Notes under the pieces: model-generated
What the model saw: the letters and a program-made list of their open reading frames with translations, nothing else
What the model was told of the DNA's origin: nothing
The model's database searches: none
NCBI RefSeq assembly: GCF_020037015.1
Contig: NZ_JAIQDE010000027.1
Location: forward strand, 79,206 to 143,205
From: Corallococcus sp. AS-1-6
Lineage (GTDB): Bacteria > Myxococcota > Myxococcia > Myxococcales > Myxococcaceae
DNA: 64,000 nt
Direction: 5' to 3'
Part shown: positions 35,023 to 43,553 of the stretch, one piece after another
Layout: the number at the start of each line of letters is the position of its first letter
Numbering within the stretch: position 1 is the stretch's first letter
Position numbers and translations under genes: made by a program

Positions 35023-37470
35023 ATGGCGATGGGCTGCAAGCGCTGCGTGGGCGAACACCGGGATGGGGAGGCGTGCCCCGTCGCTGCCCGGCCTCCGGTG
35101 CCGGGGGACTCGCTGGAGGGTCAGCGGCACGGGCCGCTGCTCTTGAAGCGCCGGCTGGAGGTGGGGGCGGTGGCGTCGGTGTACCTGGCGGAGTACGTGC
35201 CCACGGGGCACCGCTTCGCCGTGAAGGTGCTGCACGCGCACCTGGCGGCCCGTCCCGCCGTCCGCGCGCGGTTCATCGCGGAGGCGCTGGCGCAGCGCAA
35301 CGTCGTGCACCGCCACGTGGCGCGCGTGCTGGACGTGCGCCACGGCCCGCAGGGGCTGCCGTGCGTACTCCAGGAGGCGCCGGAGGGCGAGTCGCTGAGC
35401 GCGATGCCCCTGCCGCTGTCGCCGGCCGAGGCGGGCGAGGTGCTGGAGCAGGCGCTCGCGGGGCTGGAGGCGGCGCACGCGCGGGGCGTGGTGCACGGGG
35501 ACCTCACGCTGGACTCGATGTTCGTCACGCGCGACGCGAAGGGCGAGCGGCGCGTGCGGGTGCGCGACTTCGGCGCGGGCGCGGTGCGGGAGGCGGCCCT
35601 GTCGCAGGACGAGCGCGCGCAGGGAGTGACAGTGGGCTCGCCCACGTTCATGGCGCCCGAGCAGTGCGCGGGGATGAACGGCGGTCCGCGCGCGGACCTG
35701 CACGCCATGGGCGTGGCGGGCTACCTGCTGGTGACGGGCCGGCTGCCGTTCGGCCTGGGGCGCTCCGCGGACGTGACGCTGTTCCCGCCGCACACCCTCA
35801 ACGCGAGCGTGCCGCCCGCGTTGTCCACCGTGCTCCTGCGCGCGCTGGCCGCGAAGCCGGAGGAGCGCTTCGACAGCGCGTGGGCCTTCCGCGTCGCGCT
35901 CGCGGAGGCGCTGGGCATGAAGGCGCCGGTGCGCGACGCGTCCGCGGATGCTCCCGAGGACGTGTCGGAAGTGGAGGAGGTCGCCGCGGCGGAGGAGACC
36001 GCCAGGACGCGCGACGCGGCGGACGACTTCGACATCGTGGAGGACGTGCCCGAATGGGGCATCGCCGCCACGTCCGTGGAGGACGCGGCGTTGCGCGCGG
36101 CGGATGGCGCGCCGCCTGACGTCCGCCCCGGTGAAGGCGGCATGCGCGCGGAGGTGGCCGCGTTCTGGGCCTCCGCCGTGGCGCTGCTGGGGGACGCCGA
36201 AGCGGAGCCGCCGCGCGCGTCCCAGGCCGGCTCCTCGGGCTCCGCCGCCGGTGCCACGCCGGCCCCCATCCTCCTGGTGCAGCCTGCCGCGTCCCAGGCG
36301 CCGGCCAGGACGATGCAGCTTGGCCTCGTGGAGCCGAACCCGCTCCAGACGGCCGCGCCCATCCTGCTGGTGGATCCGGCGTCGCCGCTGGACGTTGCGG
36401 CGCAGGCCGCGGTGAACCCCACGTCCACGCTGGGCGCCGCGGCCATCCCGTTCATGACCCTGGCGCCTTCACTGGAGCCCGCGTCCGTCCCGTCGCCTCC
36501 GCCCATTCCTCTGGTGGACGTCGTTCATGACGCCGCGCCCATCCCGCTGGTGAACCCCGTGCCGCCGCTGGAGGCCTCCGCGCCCCGCACGGACGCGCCC
36601 GCGGACCTGCGCGTGCGCCTGGGCCTCACGCCGGGCGAGGTCCTCCAGCCCGTCTCCGTGAGCGACGTCGCCCCCGAGGGCCTCTTCGCCGAGTGCCAGG
36701 GCTCGCTGCCCCCGCTCGCCGCGCGGCTGACGGTGGAGGTGTCCTTCCGGGGCGAGACGGCCCTGGGCGCCTGCGACGTCGTCCGCCACGTCACCTTCGA
36801 CGAGGCGCGCACCTGGAACGTGCCCGCGGGCGTCTTCGTCCACTTCTCCGACGAGTTCCCCGCGCTGGGCCGGCTGCTCTCCCGCGCCCTCATGGAGGAC
36901 GCGGAGCCCGCGCCCGACGCGGAGCTCGCCCGGCTGCTGTCCCGCGCGGAGGCCGTCGCCCGGGACCCCTACACGCTGCTGGGCGCGAAGCACGACGCCG
37001 ACTTCGGCGACATCCACCGCCGCGCCCAGGCCGCCCTGCGCCGCCTGCTCGCCTTCCAGCACCGCCCGCTGCCCACCGGCCAGCGCCAGGCCCTGGAGGC
37101 CCTGCGCGTGCGCGTGCTGGCCGCGCAGCGGATGCTCGGTGAGCCGCTCTCCCGCGTCGGCTACGACGCCACCCGGGGCAACCTGGGCGGTCTGGCCCGC
37201 TGCGTGGCCGCAGGCGTCCCGGAGCCCACCATGGAGGCCCTGCGCAGCGCCTTCCTCGCCGCCCGGCCGGAGGTGGAGAAGAAGGCCCGCACCCTCTTCA
37301 CCCAGGGGCACGCGTTGGAGGTCCAACGGGCCGTCCCGGCGGCGCTGGAGCGCTACGCGGAGGCCCTGAAGCTGGACCCGCTGAACACGTCCTGGCTGAA
37401 GCACTACCAGGCGCTGCGGCGGCGGGTGCCGGCCGGTGCCGGAGCCCAGGCCCCCGGGGCCATGGCCTGA
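35023..37470 (+). CDS. Protein kinase-PilZ-DnaJ-like fusion, atypical catalytic loop
   Basis: 815 residues. The N-terminus is a short Cys cluster (MAMGCKRCVGEHRDGEACP). A Hanks-type kinase domain follows, with Lys68 in FAVKVLHAHL, the catalytic loop His158-Gly-Asp160 and DFG at 182-184. A long Ala/Pro-rich linker contains repeats of the form PI-L-LV-P. A PilZ-like domain lies around residues 523-622. A J-domain-like helical region follows from about 647 (DPYTLLGAKHDADFGDIHRRA), then a TPR-like end. The loop reads HGDLTLDS where active kinases have HRDxxxxN, so the metal-binding Asn is Ser and activity may be weak or lost. It is surrounded by GDP-mannose genes, but a direct link is unproven. 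ATG 35029 is an alternative start. Confidence 0.8.
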   Translation: MAMGCKRCVGEHRDGEACPVAARPPVPGDSLEGQRHGPLLLKRRLEVGAVASVYLAEYVPTGHRFAVKVLHAHLAARPAVRARFIAEALAQRNVVHRHVARVLDVRHGPQGLPCVLQEAPEGESLSAMPLPLSPAEAGEVLEQALAGLEAAHARGVVHGDLTLDSMFVTRDAKGERRVRVRDFGAGAVREAALSQDERAQGVTVGSPTFMAPEQCAGMNGGPRADLHAMGVAGYLLVTGRLPFGLGRSADVTLFPPHTLNASVPPALSTVLLRALAAKPEERFDSAWAFRVALAEALGMKAPVRDASADAPEDVSEVEEVAAAEETARTRDAADDFDIVEDVPEWGIAATSVEDAALRAADGAPPDVRPGEGGMRAEVAAFWASAVALLGDAEAEPPRASQAGSSGSAAGATPAPILLVQPAASQAPARTMQLGLVEPNPLQTAAPILLVDPASPLDVAAQAAVNPTSTLGAAAIPFMTLAPSLEPASVPSPPPIPLVDVVHDAAPIPLVNPVPPLEASAPRTDAPADLRVRLGLTPGEVLQPVSVSDVAPEGLFAECQGSLPPLAARLTVEVSFRGETALGACDVVRHVTFDEARTWNVPAGVFVHFSDEFPALGRLLSRALMEDAEPAPDAELARLLSRAEAVARDPYTLLGAKHDADFGDIHRRAQAALRRLLAFQHRPLPTGQRQALEALRVRVLAAQRMLGEPLSRVGYDATRGNLGGLARCVAAGVPEPTMEALRSAFLAARPEVEKKARTLFTQGHALEVQRAVPAALERYAEALKLDPLNTSWLKHYQALRRRVPAGAGAQAPGAMA

Positions 37471-37639
37471 TGGGGGCCATCAGCCTCCGCCGGGGGTAGG
37501 TTCCGCCCTCCCCGGGGGGCCGGGCGTTCAACAGTCAGCCGGGCCCGTTCGGGTGTGTGCAGCCCCCGGGCCCGCTCGTGTAGTGTCCGACGCCTTCCGT
37601 TACGCCCTCCCGGTTCCTGTCGAGGGTGGGGACACTGCC

Positions 37640-39010
37640 ATGAACGCGCACATCTTCCGCGAGTACGACATCCGAGGTCTGGTGGACAAGGACCTCACCA
37701 TCGAGGTGGTGGAGCTCCTGGGCCTGGGCCTGGGCACCATGATCCGCCGCAAGGGCGGCACCTCCATCGTGGTGGGCCGCGACTGCCGCGAGTCCTCCAC
37801 GCGCTTCCGCGACGCGCTCGCGAAGGGCCTCACCGCCACCGGCCTGGACGTCTACGACGTGGGCGTGGTGCCGACGCCGCTGACCTACTTCGCGGCGAAC
37901 ACGCTGCCCGTGGACGGCCTGGCGATGATCACCGGCAGCCACAACCCGAAGGAGTTCAACGGCTTCAAGATTGGCGCCGGCAAGACGACCTTCCACGGCC
38001 CCGAAATCAAGGAGCTGCGCCGCCTCATCGAGGCGAAGGACTTCGCGACCTCCGACAAGCCCGGCAAGGTCTCGCCCTTCGACATCATCACGCCCTACAA
38101 CCACTTCATCCGCCAGACGGTGAAGGTGGGCCGCAAGGGGATGAAGATCGTCATCGACGCGGGCAACGGCACGGGCGGCGCCATCGCGGTGCCCCTGTTC
38201 GAGAGCATGGGCTTCGACGTGGTGCCCCTGTTCTGCGACATGGACGCGGACTTCCCCAACCACCACCCGGACCCCACGGTGGTGGAGAACCTCCAGGACC
38301 TCATCCAGAAGGTGAAGGAGGTCAAGGCGGAGGTCGGCATCGCGTACGACGGCGACAGCGACCGCATCGGCGTCATCGACGACCAGGGCAACGTGCTCTG
38401 GGGTGACCAGCTCATGGTGCTCTTCAGCCGCTACGTGCTGAAGGAGGCCCCGGGCGCGGCCATCATCGGCGAGGTGAAGTGCAGCTACACGATGTACGAC
38501 GACATCGCGAAGCACGGCGGCAAGCCGGTGATGTGGAAGGCCGGGCACTCCCTCATCAAGTCGAAGATGAAGGAGGAGCACGCGGAGCTGGCCGGTGAGA
38601 TGAGCGGCCACATCTTCTTCAAGCACCGCTACTTCGGCTTCGACGACGCGGTGTACGCGTCCGCGCGCCTGCTGGAGATCCTCACGCACGAGAAGCAGTC
38701 CATGTCGCAGTTGCTCTCCGACGTGCCGAAGACCTTCGCCAGCCCCGAGCTGCGCTTCGACACGACGGAGGAGAAGAAGTTCGCCATGGTGAAGCGCGCC
38801 ACGGAAATCCTTCGCGACGCGGGCCACAAGGTGGTGGACGTGGACGGCGTGCGCGTGACGTTCCCGGACGGCTGGGGGCTCATCCGCGCGTCGAACACGC
38901 AGCCCATCCTGGTGCTGCGCTACGAGGCCAGCACGGAGGCCCGCGTGAAGGAGATCCAGGCGCTCATCGAGAAGACGGTCGCCCAGGCGCAGAAGGACGT
39001 CGGCGTCTGA
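37640..39010 (+). CDS. Phosphomannomutase/phosphoglucomutase
   Basis: This 456-residue enzyme swaps phosphate between C6 and C1 of mannose or glucose. It has the alpha-D-phosphohexomutase set: IFREYDIRG at the N-terminus, the phosphoserine loop MITGSHNPKEFNGFK near residue 99, the magnesium loop AYDGDSDRIG near 237, and a sugar-binding GEMSGHIFFKHRYFGFDDAVY segment near 325. The C-terminal phosphate-binding region RASNTQPILVLRYEAST is complete. The length matches AlgC-type bifunctional enzymes. It provides mannose-1-phosphate for the GDP-mannose pyrophosphorylase encoded 3 kb upstream. The ROK kinase gene starts 52 bases after the stop. ATG at 37640 begins exactly at the conserved domain. Confidence 0.95.
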   Translation: MNAHIFREYDIRGLVDKDLTIEVVELLGLGLGTMIRRKGGTSIVVGRDCRESSTRFRDALAKGLTATGLDVYDVGVVPTPLTYFAANTLPVDGLAMITGSHNPKEFNGFKIGAGKTTFHGPEIKELRRLIEAKDFATSDKPGKVSPFDIITPYNHFIRQTVKVGRKGMKIVIDAGNGTGGAIAVPLFESMGFDVVPLFCDMDADFPNHHPDPTVVENLQDLIQKVKEVKAEVGIAYDGDSDRIGVIDDQGNVLWGDQLMVLFSRYVLKEAPGAAIIGEVKCSYTMYDDIAKHGGKPVMWKAGHSLIKSKMKEEHAELAGEMSGHIFFKHRYFGFDDAVYASARLLEILTHEKQSMSQLLSDVPKTFASPELRFDTTEEKKFAMVKRATEILRDAGHKVVDVDGVRVTFPDGWGLIRASNTQPILVLRYEASTEARVKEIQALIEKTVAQAQKDVGV

Positions 39011-39062
39011 GCGCCGGTGCGCCACGCGAAGCACACGCACGCACGTAACGGAGGAGCGGGAC

Positions 39063-39995
39063 ATGCCGACGCTGGGAATCGACCTGGGCGGGACGTTCGC
39101 CCGGGCCGCGGTGGTGGACGGGAAGGGTGAAATCCTCGCGAGCGCCAAGGTGGCGGTGCAGGACCGCAAGCCGCAGGGCGTGGTGGAGACCATCGCGCAG
39201 GCGGCGGAAGAGGCGGTGAAGAAGTCCGGCGTGAAGGTGGACGGCTGCGGCGTGGGCGCGGCGGGGCAGATCCACAAGGACACGGGCGTCATCTCCGTGG
39301 CGCCCAACCTGGGCTGGCGGGACGTGCCGCTGGCCCAGATGCTCACGAAGCGGCTGGGCTTCGGCGTGAAGGTGGTGAACGACCTGTCCGCGGCGGCGTG
39401 GGGCGAGCTGCACGCGGGCGCGGGGCGCGGCGCCCAGGACATCCTGGTGGTGTTCGTGGGCTCCGGCGTGGGCAGCGCCATCATCTCGGACGGGCGGCTG
39501 GTGAACGGCGGCGGCGGCGTGGCGGGCGAATTGGGCCACATCAAGGTGGTGCCCGGCGGCCGGCTGTGCGGCTGCGGTGAGCACGGCTGCCTGGAGGCGT
39601 ACGCGGGCGGCCACAACCTCATCGCGCAGACGAAGGAGCTGCTGGCGTCCGGCAGCTCGCGCGTGCTGGAGAAGCTGACCAACGACGACCCGGACACCAT
39701 CACCCCGGTGACGCTGGAGACGGCGGCGGACGCGGGTGACGTGAAGGCGAAGGAGATCCACTCCCGCGCGGCGCAGTTCCTGGCGCTCGCGGTGGCCAAC
39801 TACGTGACGGTGCTCAACCCGTCGCGGCTGGTGCTGGGCGGCGGTGTGCTGACGCACTGCCCGGGCATCAAGCGGCAGGTGCTGGACGGCGTGCAGCAGT
39901 GGTCCTCCCGCGTGTCGCGCGAGGGCCTGCTCATCGCCGACGCGGAGCTGGGCGACGACAGCGGCATCATCGGCGCGGCGCTGCTGGTGAAGTGA
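39063..39995 (+). CDS. ROK-family sugar kinase (glucokinase-like)
   Basis: This 310-residue protein has the ROK features: phosphate loop GIDLGGTFARAA at the N-terminus, VVNDLSAAAWGE, the catalytic and zinc-binding GELGHIKVV, and the zinc cluster CGCGEHGCLEAY near residue 172. ROK kinases phosphorylate glucose, mannose, fructose or N-acetyl sugars. Located directly after phosphomannomutase, it may feed hexose-6-phosphate into the mannose route. There is no N-terminal helix-turn-helix, so it is an enzyme and not a ROK repressor. It starts at ATG with GGAGGAGCGGGAC upstream, a good ribosome site. A long hairpin lies just after the stop. Confidence 0.92.
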   Translation: MPTLGIDLGGTFARAAVVDGKGEILASAKVAVQDRKPQGVVETIAQAAEEAVKKSGVKVDGCGVGAAGQIHKDTGVISVAPNLGWRDVPLAQMLTKRLGFGVKVVNDLSAAAWGELHAGAGRGAQDILVVFVGSGVGSAIISDGRLVNGGGGVAGELGHIKVVPGGRLCGCGEHGCLEAYAGGHNLIAQTKELLASGSSRVLEKLTNDDPDTITPVTLETAADAGDVKAKEIHSRAAQFLALAVANYVTVLNPSRLVLGGGVLTHCPGIKRQVLDGVQQWSSRVSREGLLIADAELGDDSGIIGAALLVK

Positions 39996-40002
39996 AGCAC
40001 GC

Positions 40003-40028
40003 GGCGCGGGGAGGAGGCTCCCCGCGCC
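40003..40028. terminator. Hairpin shared by convergent genes
   Basis: A perfect 11-bp stem, GGCGCGGGGAG (40003-40013) with CTCCCCGCGCC (40018-40028), closes on the 4-base loop GAGG. It lies between the stop of the ROK kinase gene and the end of the minus-strand BNR gene, so it can serve both. No U-run is present on either side, so it may act as a strong hairpin and not as a textbook terminator. Confidence 0.6.
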
Positions 40029-40041
40029 CATCGCCTCCGGT

Positions 40042-41097
40042 TCAGCGCTTCCCGGGAGCCGGTGGCGCCGCGAAGGTCAGCTTCGCGATGCGCCCCTCCT
40101 CACCCACGGCCCAGGCGGTGTCCCGCGTGCGCGGCGGCGTGGACACGGCGTGGAAGCCGGTGGCGTCCAGCGGCTCCCACGTCCTGCCCGCGTCCTTCGA
40201 CACGTCCGACCCCGTGGGCCCCACGGCGACGAGCCACATCTTCCGCTCGCGCGTGAGTTGCGCCACGCAGGAGCGGTAGCCCCCGGGCGGCTTGCCCGGC
40301 ACGGTCCACTGGCGCTTGCCCGCGTCCAGCGTGAGCGCCGCGTTGCCGGTGGCCACCTCCGGCTGCTTGTAGTTGCCGCCCACGGCGATGCCCGCCAGGG
40401 GGCTCCAGAAGGAGAGCGAGAACACGCCCGCGCCTTCCCCCGTGGCCAGCGGCGTGGGCGCGATGCCCCAGGTCCTGCCCCGGTCCGCCGAGTGCAGCAC
40501 GCGCGCGGCGGAGCCCCCCAGCCCGAACCAGACGTTGGATTTGCCGTACACGGCGATGCTCGTGCCGCTGGCCGCGAAGCCCGCCTCGCCCGCGAGCGCC
40601 GCCGGCAGCGCCCCTGGCGGCACGGGCTTCCACGTCGCTCCGCCGTCCTCCGTGGTGATGACGACGAAGTGCCCGTCCACGGGGTCGCTGAACGCGATGC
40701 CGTGCTGTTCATCCCAGAAGGCCATGCCGTTGAAGAAGGCCCCGGGCACGGCGTTGGTGAACTGGAGCGTCCAGTGCGCGCCGCCGTCCGTCGTCTTGTA
40801 GATGCGCGACTTGTCGCCCGCGCCAATGGACAGCACGTAGGCGGTGCGGTCGCTGAAGGCATCCACGTCGCGGAAGTCCAACGCCTCCGCGTCCGGCACG
40901 GGTGCCCGCGTCCACGTCCTGCCGCCGTCCGAGGTGCGCACGACGGTGCCCTTGTCGCCGCTGGCCCACGCCACCCGGGAGTCCACCGCGCTCACGCCGC
41001 GCAGCCGCACCGTCGTCCCGCTCGCCTGCGGCTCCCACTTCAGGTCCGCGCTCCCCAGGGCCAGCCACGTCGCCAGCCACACCGCTCCCATCGTCAT
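40042..41097 (-). CDS. BNR/YCF48-like beta-propeller exported protein
   Basis: This 351-residue protein has a signal peptide (MGAVWLATWLALGSA). Repeated blades follow with the Asp-box pattern S/T-x-D-x-G-x-T-W: RTSDGGRTWTRA, KTTDGGAHWTLQ, TTEDGGATWKPV, HSADRGRTWGIA and SKDAGRTWEPL. This is the layout of BNR/YCF48-like propellers annotated as oxidoreductase-like or glycosyl-hydrolase-like. The Asp boxes are structural and do not show catalytic activity. The protein is probably periplasmic or secreted. It stands alone, convergent with the ROK kinase gene. I cannot name a substrate. Confidence 0.82.
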   Translation of the reverse strand: MTMGAVWLATWLALGSADLKWEPQASGTTVRLRGVSAVDSRVAWASGDKGTVVRTSDGGRTWTRAPVPDAEALDFRDVDAFSDRTAYVLSIGAGDKSRIYKTTDGGAHWTLQFTNAVPGAFFNGMAFWDEQHGIAFSDPVDGHFVVITTEDGGATWKPVPPGALPAALAGEAGFAASGTSIAVYGKSNVWFGLGGSAARVLHSADRGRTWGIAPTPLATGEGAGVFSLSFWSPLAGIAVGGNYKQPEVATGNAALTLDAGKRQWTVPGKPPGGYRSCVAQLTRERKMWLVAVGPTGSDVSKDAGRTWEPLDATGFHAVSTPPRTRDTAWAVGEEGRIAKLTFAAPPAPGKR

Positions 41098-41160
41098 GTC
41101 CCGGTGCCTCCCTGCGTGTTCCTGCCGCGATGGCGGGACGCTAGCCGAGAAGGGGCCGTG

Positions 41161-42081
41161 TCAGCGCCGCTGCTCGGCGGTGCTCGCGGCGTCGGGCAGC
41201 GAGGTGTCCTCGGGGACGAAGTCGATGCGGCATCTGTCCAGGTCCGGACCGCAGGCGCGGTCCAGGTCGCCGCGCGTGTCGCAGCCCGGGCGCTCCTCGC
41301 AGGTGTCCGGCAGGAAGGCCCAGACGAACTGGAGCACGTTGCCGCCCCGGCCCTCCGGCAGCGCGTTGAGGAAGTCCTGCTTCCGCTCCTCGAACAGGTG
41401 CGCCAGGCGCACGGTCTTGTCCTCCAGCTTCACGTTCCGCGCGTCCCCCATGTACCGGCGGCTGGCGTCGTTGAGCTGGGCGTCCAGGAACTCCGGCTGG
41501 TAGGGCGCGCCGTCCAGCCGGGGCCCGCCGCGCGTCCCCCGGAAGAGGGCGAAGTGCACGCGCGGGTCGGCGTACCTGCCCAGGAGGATGCGCTGCTCCA
41601 GGGCGTACAGCGTCAGCCGCTCGCCCCCCACCGGCCACGTGCGGCCCCAGTAGAAGCGTCCGAACCAGGACGCCTCCACGCCGCTCGGGTAGCGCTCCAC
41701 GAGCTGCAGGAGCACCAGCGCGTTGTACGCGTTGATCCAATACGCCATCGCCTCCTGGGTCGTCGGGAAGAGCTCCGGCCGCCGGTGCGGCGACACCGCC
41801 GCGAGCGACCCGACGAAGCGCTCCAGCGCCGCGCGGTCGCGCTGAAGGCCCTGGAAGTCCAGGTCCCCGCTGGGGCGCACGTGGTTGAGCGCCTGCGCAT
41901 AGTCCGCGTAGCCGAAGGGGCCGGACGCGGGGGGCACCGGCGCCGGCAGTGCGCCGCGCACGTACAGCCACGCTCCCGCGGCGAGCGCCACCAGCACGGC
42001 CAGGGTCGCCACGGCGAACCAGTGCACGCGGAGGCGGGGAGGGACGGGAGCATTCACGGCCAGGCAGTCTACGCCACCCAC
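41161..42081 (-). CDS. DUF547 protein, membrane-anchored
   Basis: This protein of up to 306 residues has one N-terminal membrane helix (WFAVATLAVLVALAAGAWLYV) and a DUF547 domain with the hallmarks MAYWINAYNALVL and DPRVHFALFRGTRGGP. The domain is widespread and has no proven biochemical function; it resembles cysteine/transglutaminase-like folds only distantly. The C-terminal part holds several Cys (TCEERPGCDTRGDLDRACG) that may form disulfides outside the cytoplasm. ATG at 42081 is only 38 bases from the divergent Rieske gene start. A GTG at 42057 is an equally good start and removes eight unusual residues. Confidence 0.82.
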   Translation of the reverse strand: MGGVDCLAVNAPVPPRLRVHWFAVATLAVLVALAAGAWLYVRGALPAPVPPASGPFGYADYAQALNHVRPSGDLDFQGLQRDRAALERFVGSLAAVSPHRRPELFPTTQEAMAYWINAYNALVLLQLVERYPSGVEASWFGRFYWGRTWPVGGERLTLYALEQRILLGRYADPRVHFALFRGTRGGPRLDGAPYQPEFLDAQLNDASRRYMGDARNVKLEDKTVRLAHLFEERKQDFLNALPEGRGGNVLQFVWAFLPDTCEERPGCDTRGDLDRACGPDLDRCRIDFVPEDTSLPDAASTAEQRR

Positions 42082-42119
42082 CTGGGTCCGCCGCGACAGA
42101 CCGCTATACTGCGCGCGCC

Positions 42120-43160
42120 ATGGAGCCTACCCCCGACGTCGTCAGGCACTTCCATCCGGTGCTTCCCTCCCGCCAGCTCCGCCGCCAGCCCGTCCGCGTG
42201 GAGCTGGCCGGCCATGCCTACGCGCTCTTCCGGGACGCCTCCGGGCGGGCCGCGGCGCTGTCGGACGCGTGTCCGCACCGCTTCGCGCCGCTGTCGAAGG
42301 GCACCGTGACGAAGGACGGACAGCTCCAGTGCCCGTACCACGGCTGGCGCTTCGACGCGCGCGGCCACGGCACCAACCCCAGCCAGCCGGAGCTGCGCCA
42401 CTGCGAGGCCAGGAGCTTCCAGGTGGTGGAGCGCCACGGCTACCTCTGGCTCGCGCACGCGGACACCCCGGAGTCCGCGATGCCGGAGCTGTCCGGCGGG
42501 GACTACGTCTTCGGCGGGACGTTCTCCACGCTGTTCCAGGCGCCGCTGCACGTGGCGCTCGACAACTTCAGCGAGGACGAGCACACGCCCTTCGTCCACA
42601 CCCGGCTGGGGTGGAGCGGCGCGCAGGCGGGCGCGGTGGAGTTCGAGGCGCACAACCACGACGACCACACGGAGGTGCACTACCGCGCCCCGCAGCGGCC
42701 CGCGCCCATCATGCGCCTGCTCGCGGTGGGCCGGGGGGACGTCTTCCGCAATGACTGGGTGACGCGCTTCGACCCGGTGCGCAGCGTCTACACCGTCAGT
42801 TGGGCCACGCCTTCAGGGGCGCCGCGGCCCTTCATCACGCAGGCGCACATCTTCTTCGTGCCGGAGACGGCGCGCACCACGCGCCTGCACGTCTTCTCCT
42901 TCCTGCGCACGACGGTGCCCGCGCTGAGGCCCCTGCTGCCGGTGGCGGCGAAGGCCGCGCTGGGGCTCACCTGGTGGGAGGTGCGCGATGACGCGCGCTT
43001 CATCCCCACCGTGGCGGACACGCCCTACAGCCACAAGGGCATGCGGCTGGACAAGTACGACAAGCCGCTCGTCCACCAGCGCAAGCTCATGGAGCGCATC
43101 TACTACGCGCACCCGCCTGAACCGGCGCTGCCCCAGGTCCGCGACGCCACCGGCACCTGA
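42120..43160 (+). CDS. Rieske non-heme iron oxygenase
   Basis: This 346-residue protein has an N-terminal Rieske [2Fe-2S] domain with ligands Cys51-x-His53 in CPHRFAPLSKG and Cys71-x2-His74 in CPYHGWRF. The catalytic domain follows; its mononuclear iron site matches the H-x4-H pattern in NFSEDEHTPFVHTRLG near residue 157. Such oxygenases hydroxylate or demethylate aromatic, lipid or pigment substrates with electrons from a separate reductase. No ferredoxin or reductase gene is adjacent. The frame is open far upstream, but the ATG at 42120 begins just ahead of the conserved part. It diverges from the DUF547 gene. Confidence 0.9.
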   Translation: MEPTPDVVRHFHPVLPSRQLRRQPVRVELAGHAYALFRDASGRAAALSDACPHRFAPLSKGTVTKDGQLQCPYHGWRFDARGHGTNPSQPELRHCEARSFQVVERHGYLWLAHADTPESAMPELSGGDYVFGGTFSTLFQAPLHVALDNFSEDEHTPFVHTRLGWSGAQAGAVEFEAHNHDDHTEVHYRAPQRPAPIMRLLAVGRGDVFRNDWVTRFDPVRSVYTVSWATPSGAPRPFITQAHIFFVPETARTTRLHVFSFLRTTVPALRPLLPVAAKAALGLTWWEVRDDARFIPTVADTPYSHKGMRLDKYDKPLVHQRKLMERIYYAHPPEPALPQVRDATGT

Positions 43161-43199
43161 ACGACGGGCGGCCGTGGCATCGCGAGGACCGGCGGGCCC

Positions 43200-43409
43200 T
43201 CAGTGCATGGGCGCGGGCTCCTCGTGGACGGGCACCGCCTCGCCCGCGCGGGCCTCGTAGGCGTTGCAGCCGCTGTCGCCGGAGACCACGAGCGCGAACT
43301 GCTTGAGCTCCGGCTGGTTGCAGCTCTGCGTCGCGTCGTCGCTCGGCTCGTCGCTGTTGCCCGCGAAGAAACGGCAGTTCTTGCAGTTGCCCCAGGATGC
43401 ATCCGCCAT
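43200..43409 (-). CDS. Small cysteine-containing protein
   Basis: A 69-residue protein: MADASWGNCKNCRFFAG, then DDATQSCNQPELKQFALVVSGDSGCNAYEARAG. The C-x2-C, with Cys at about 27 and 46, suggests a four-cysteine metal site or a disulfide-stabilised fold. A strong ribosome site (GAGGAGGGAACC) precedes ATG 43409, which supports a real gene and excludes the longer upstream frame. It sits alone between the Rieske gene (convergent) and the TolC gene (same strand). I do not recognise a named family; similar small proteins are common in myxobacteria and lack an assigned function. Confidence 0.7.
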   Translation of the reverse strand: MADASWGNCKNCRFFAGNSDEPSDDATQSCNQPELKQFALVVSGDSGCNAYEARAGEAVPVHEEPAPMH

Positions 43410-43507
43410 GGTTCCCTCCTCGTGGAAACGGGTCCTACAGAGGAGGGTGGGGCCGGTGACGAACCCCCACAACGAAGCACCTGCTTCCCGCCCGGGAGGG
43501 CAGGGGA

Positions 43508-43533
43508 CCCGGCGCCCTGAAGCAGGCGCCGGG
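43508..43533 (-). terminator. Hairpin after the TolC gene
   Basis: CCCGGCGCC at 43508-43516 pairs perfectly with GGCGCCGGG at 43525-43533 over an 8-base loop. On the minus strand it follows the TolC stop by about 20 bases. No U-run is seen, so it is a terminator-like hairpin and not a certain Rho-independent terminator. Confidence 0.5.
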
Positions 43534-43553
43534 AATTCCACCTCACGCCGCGC

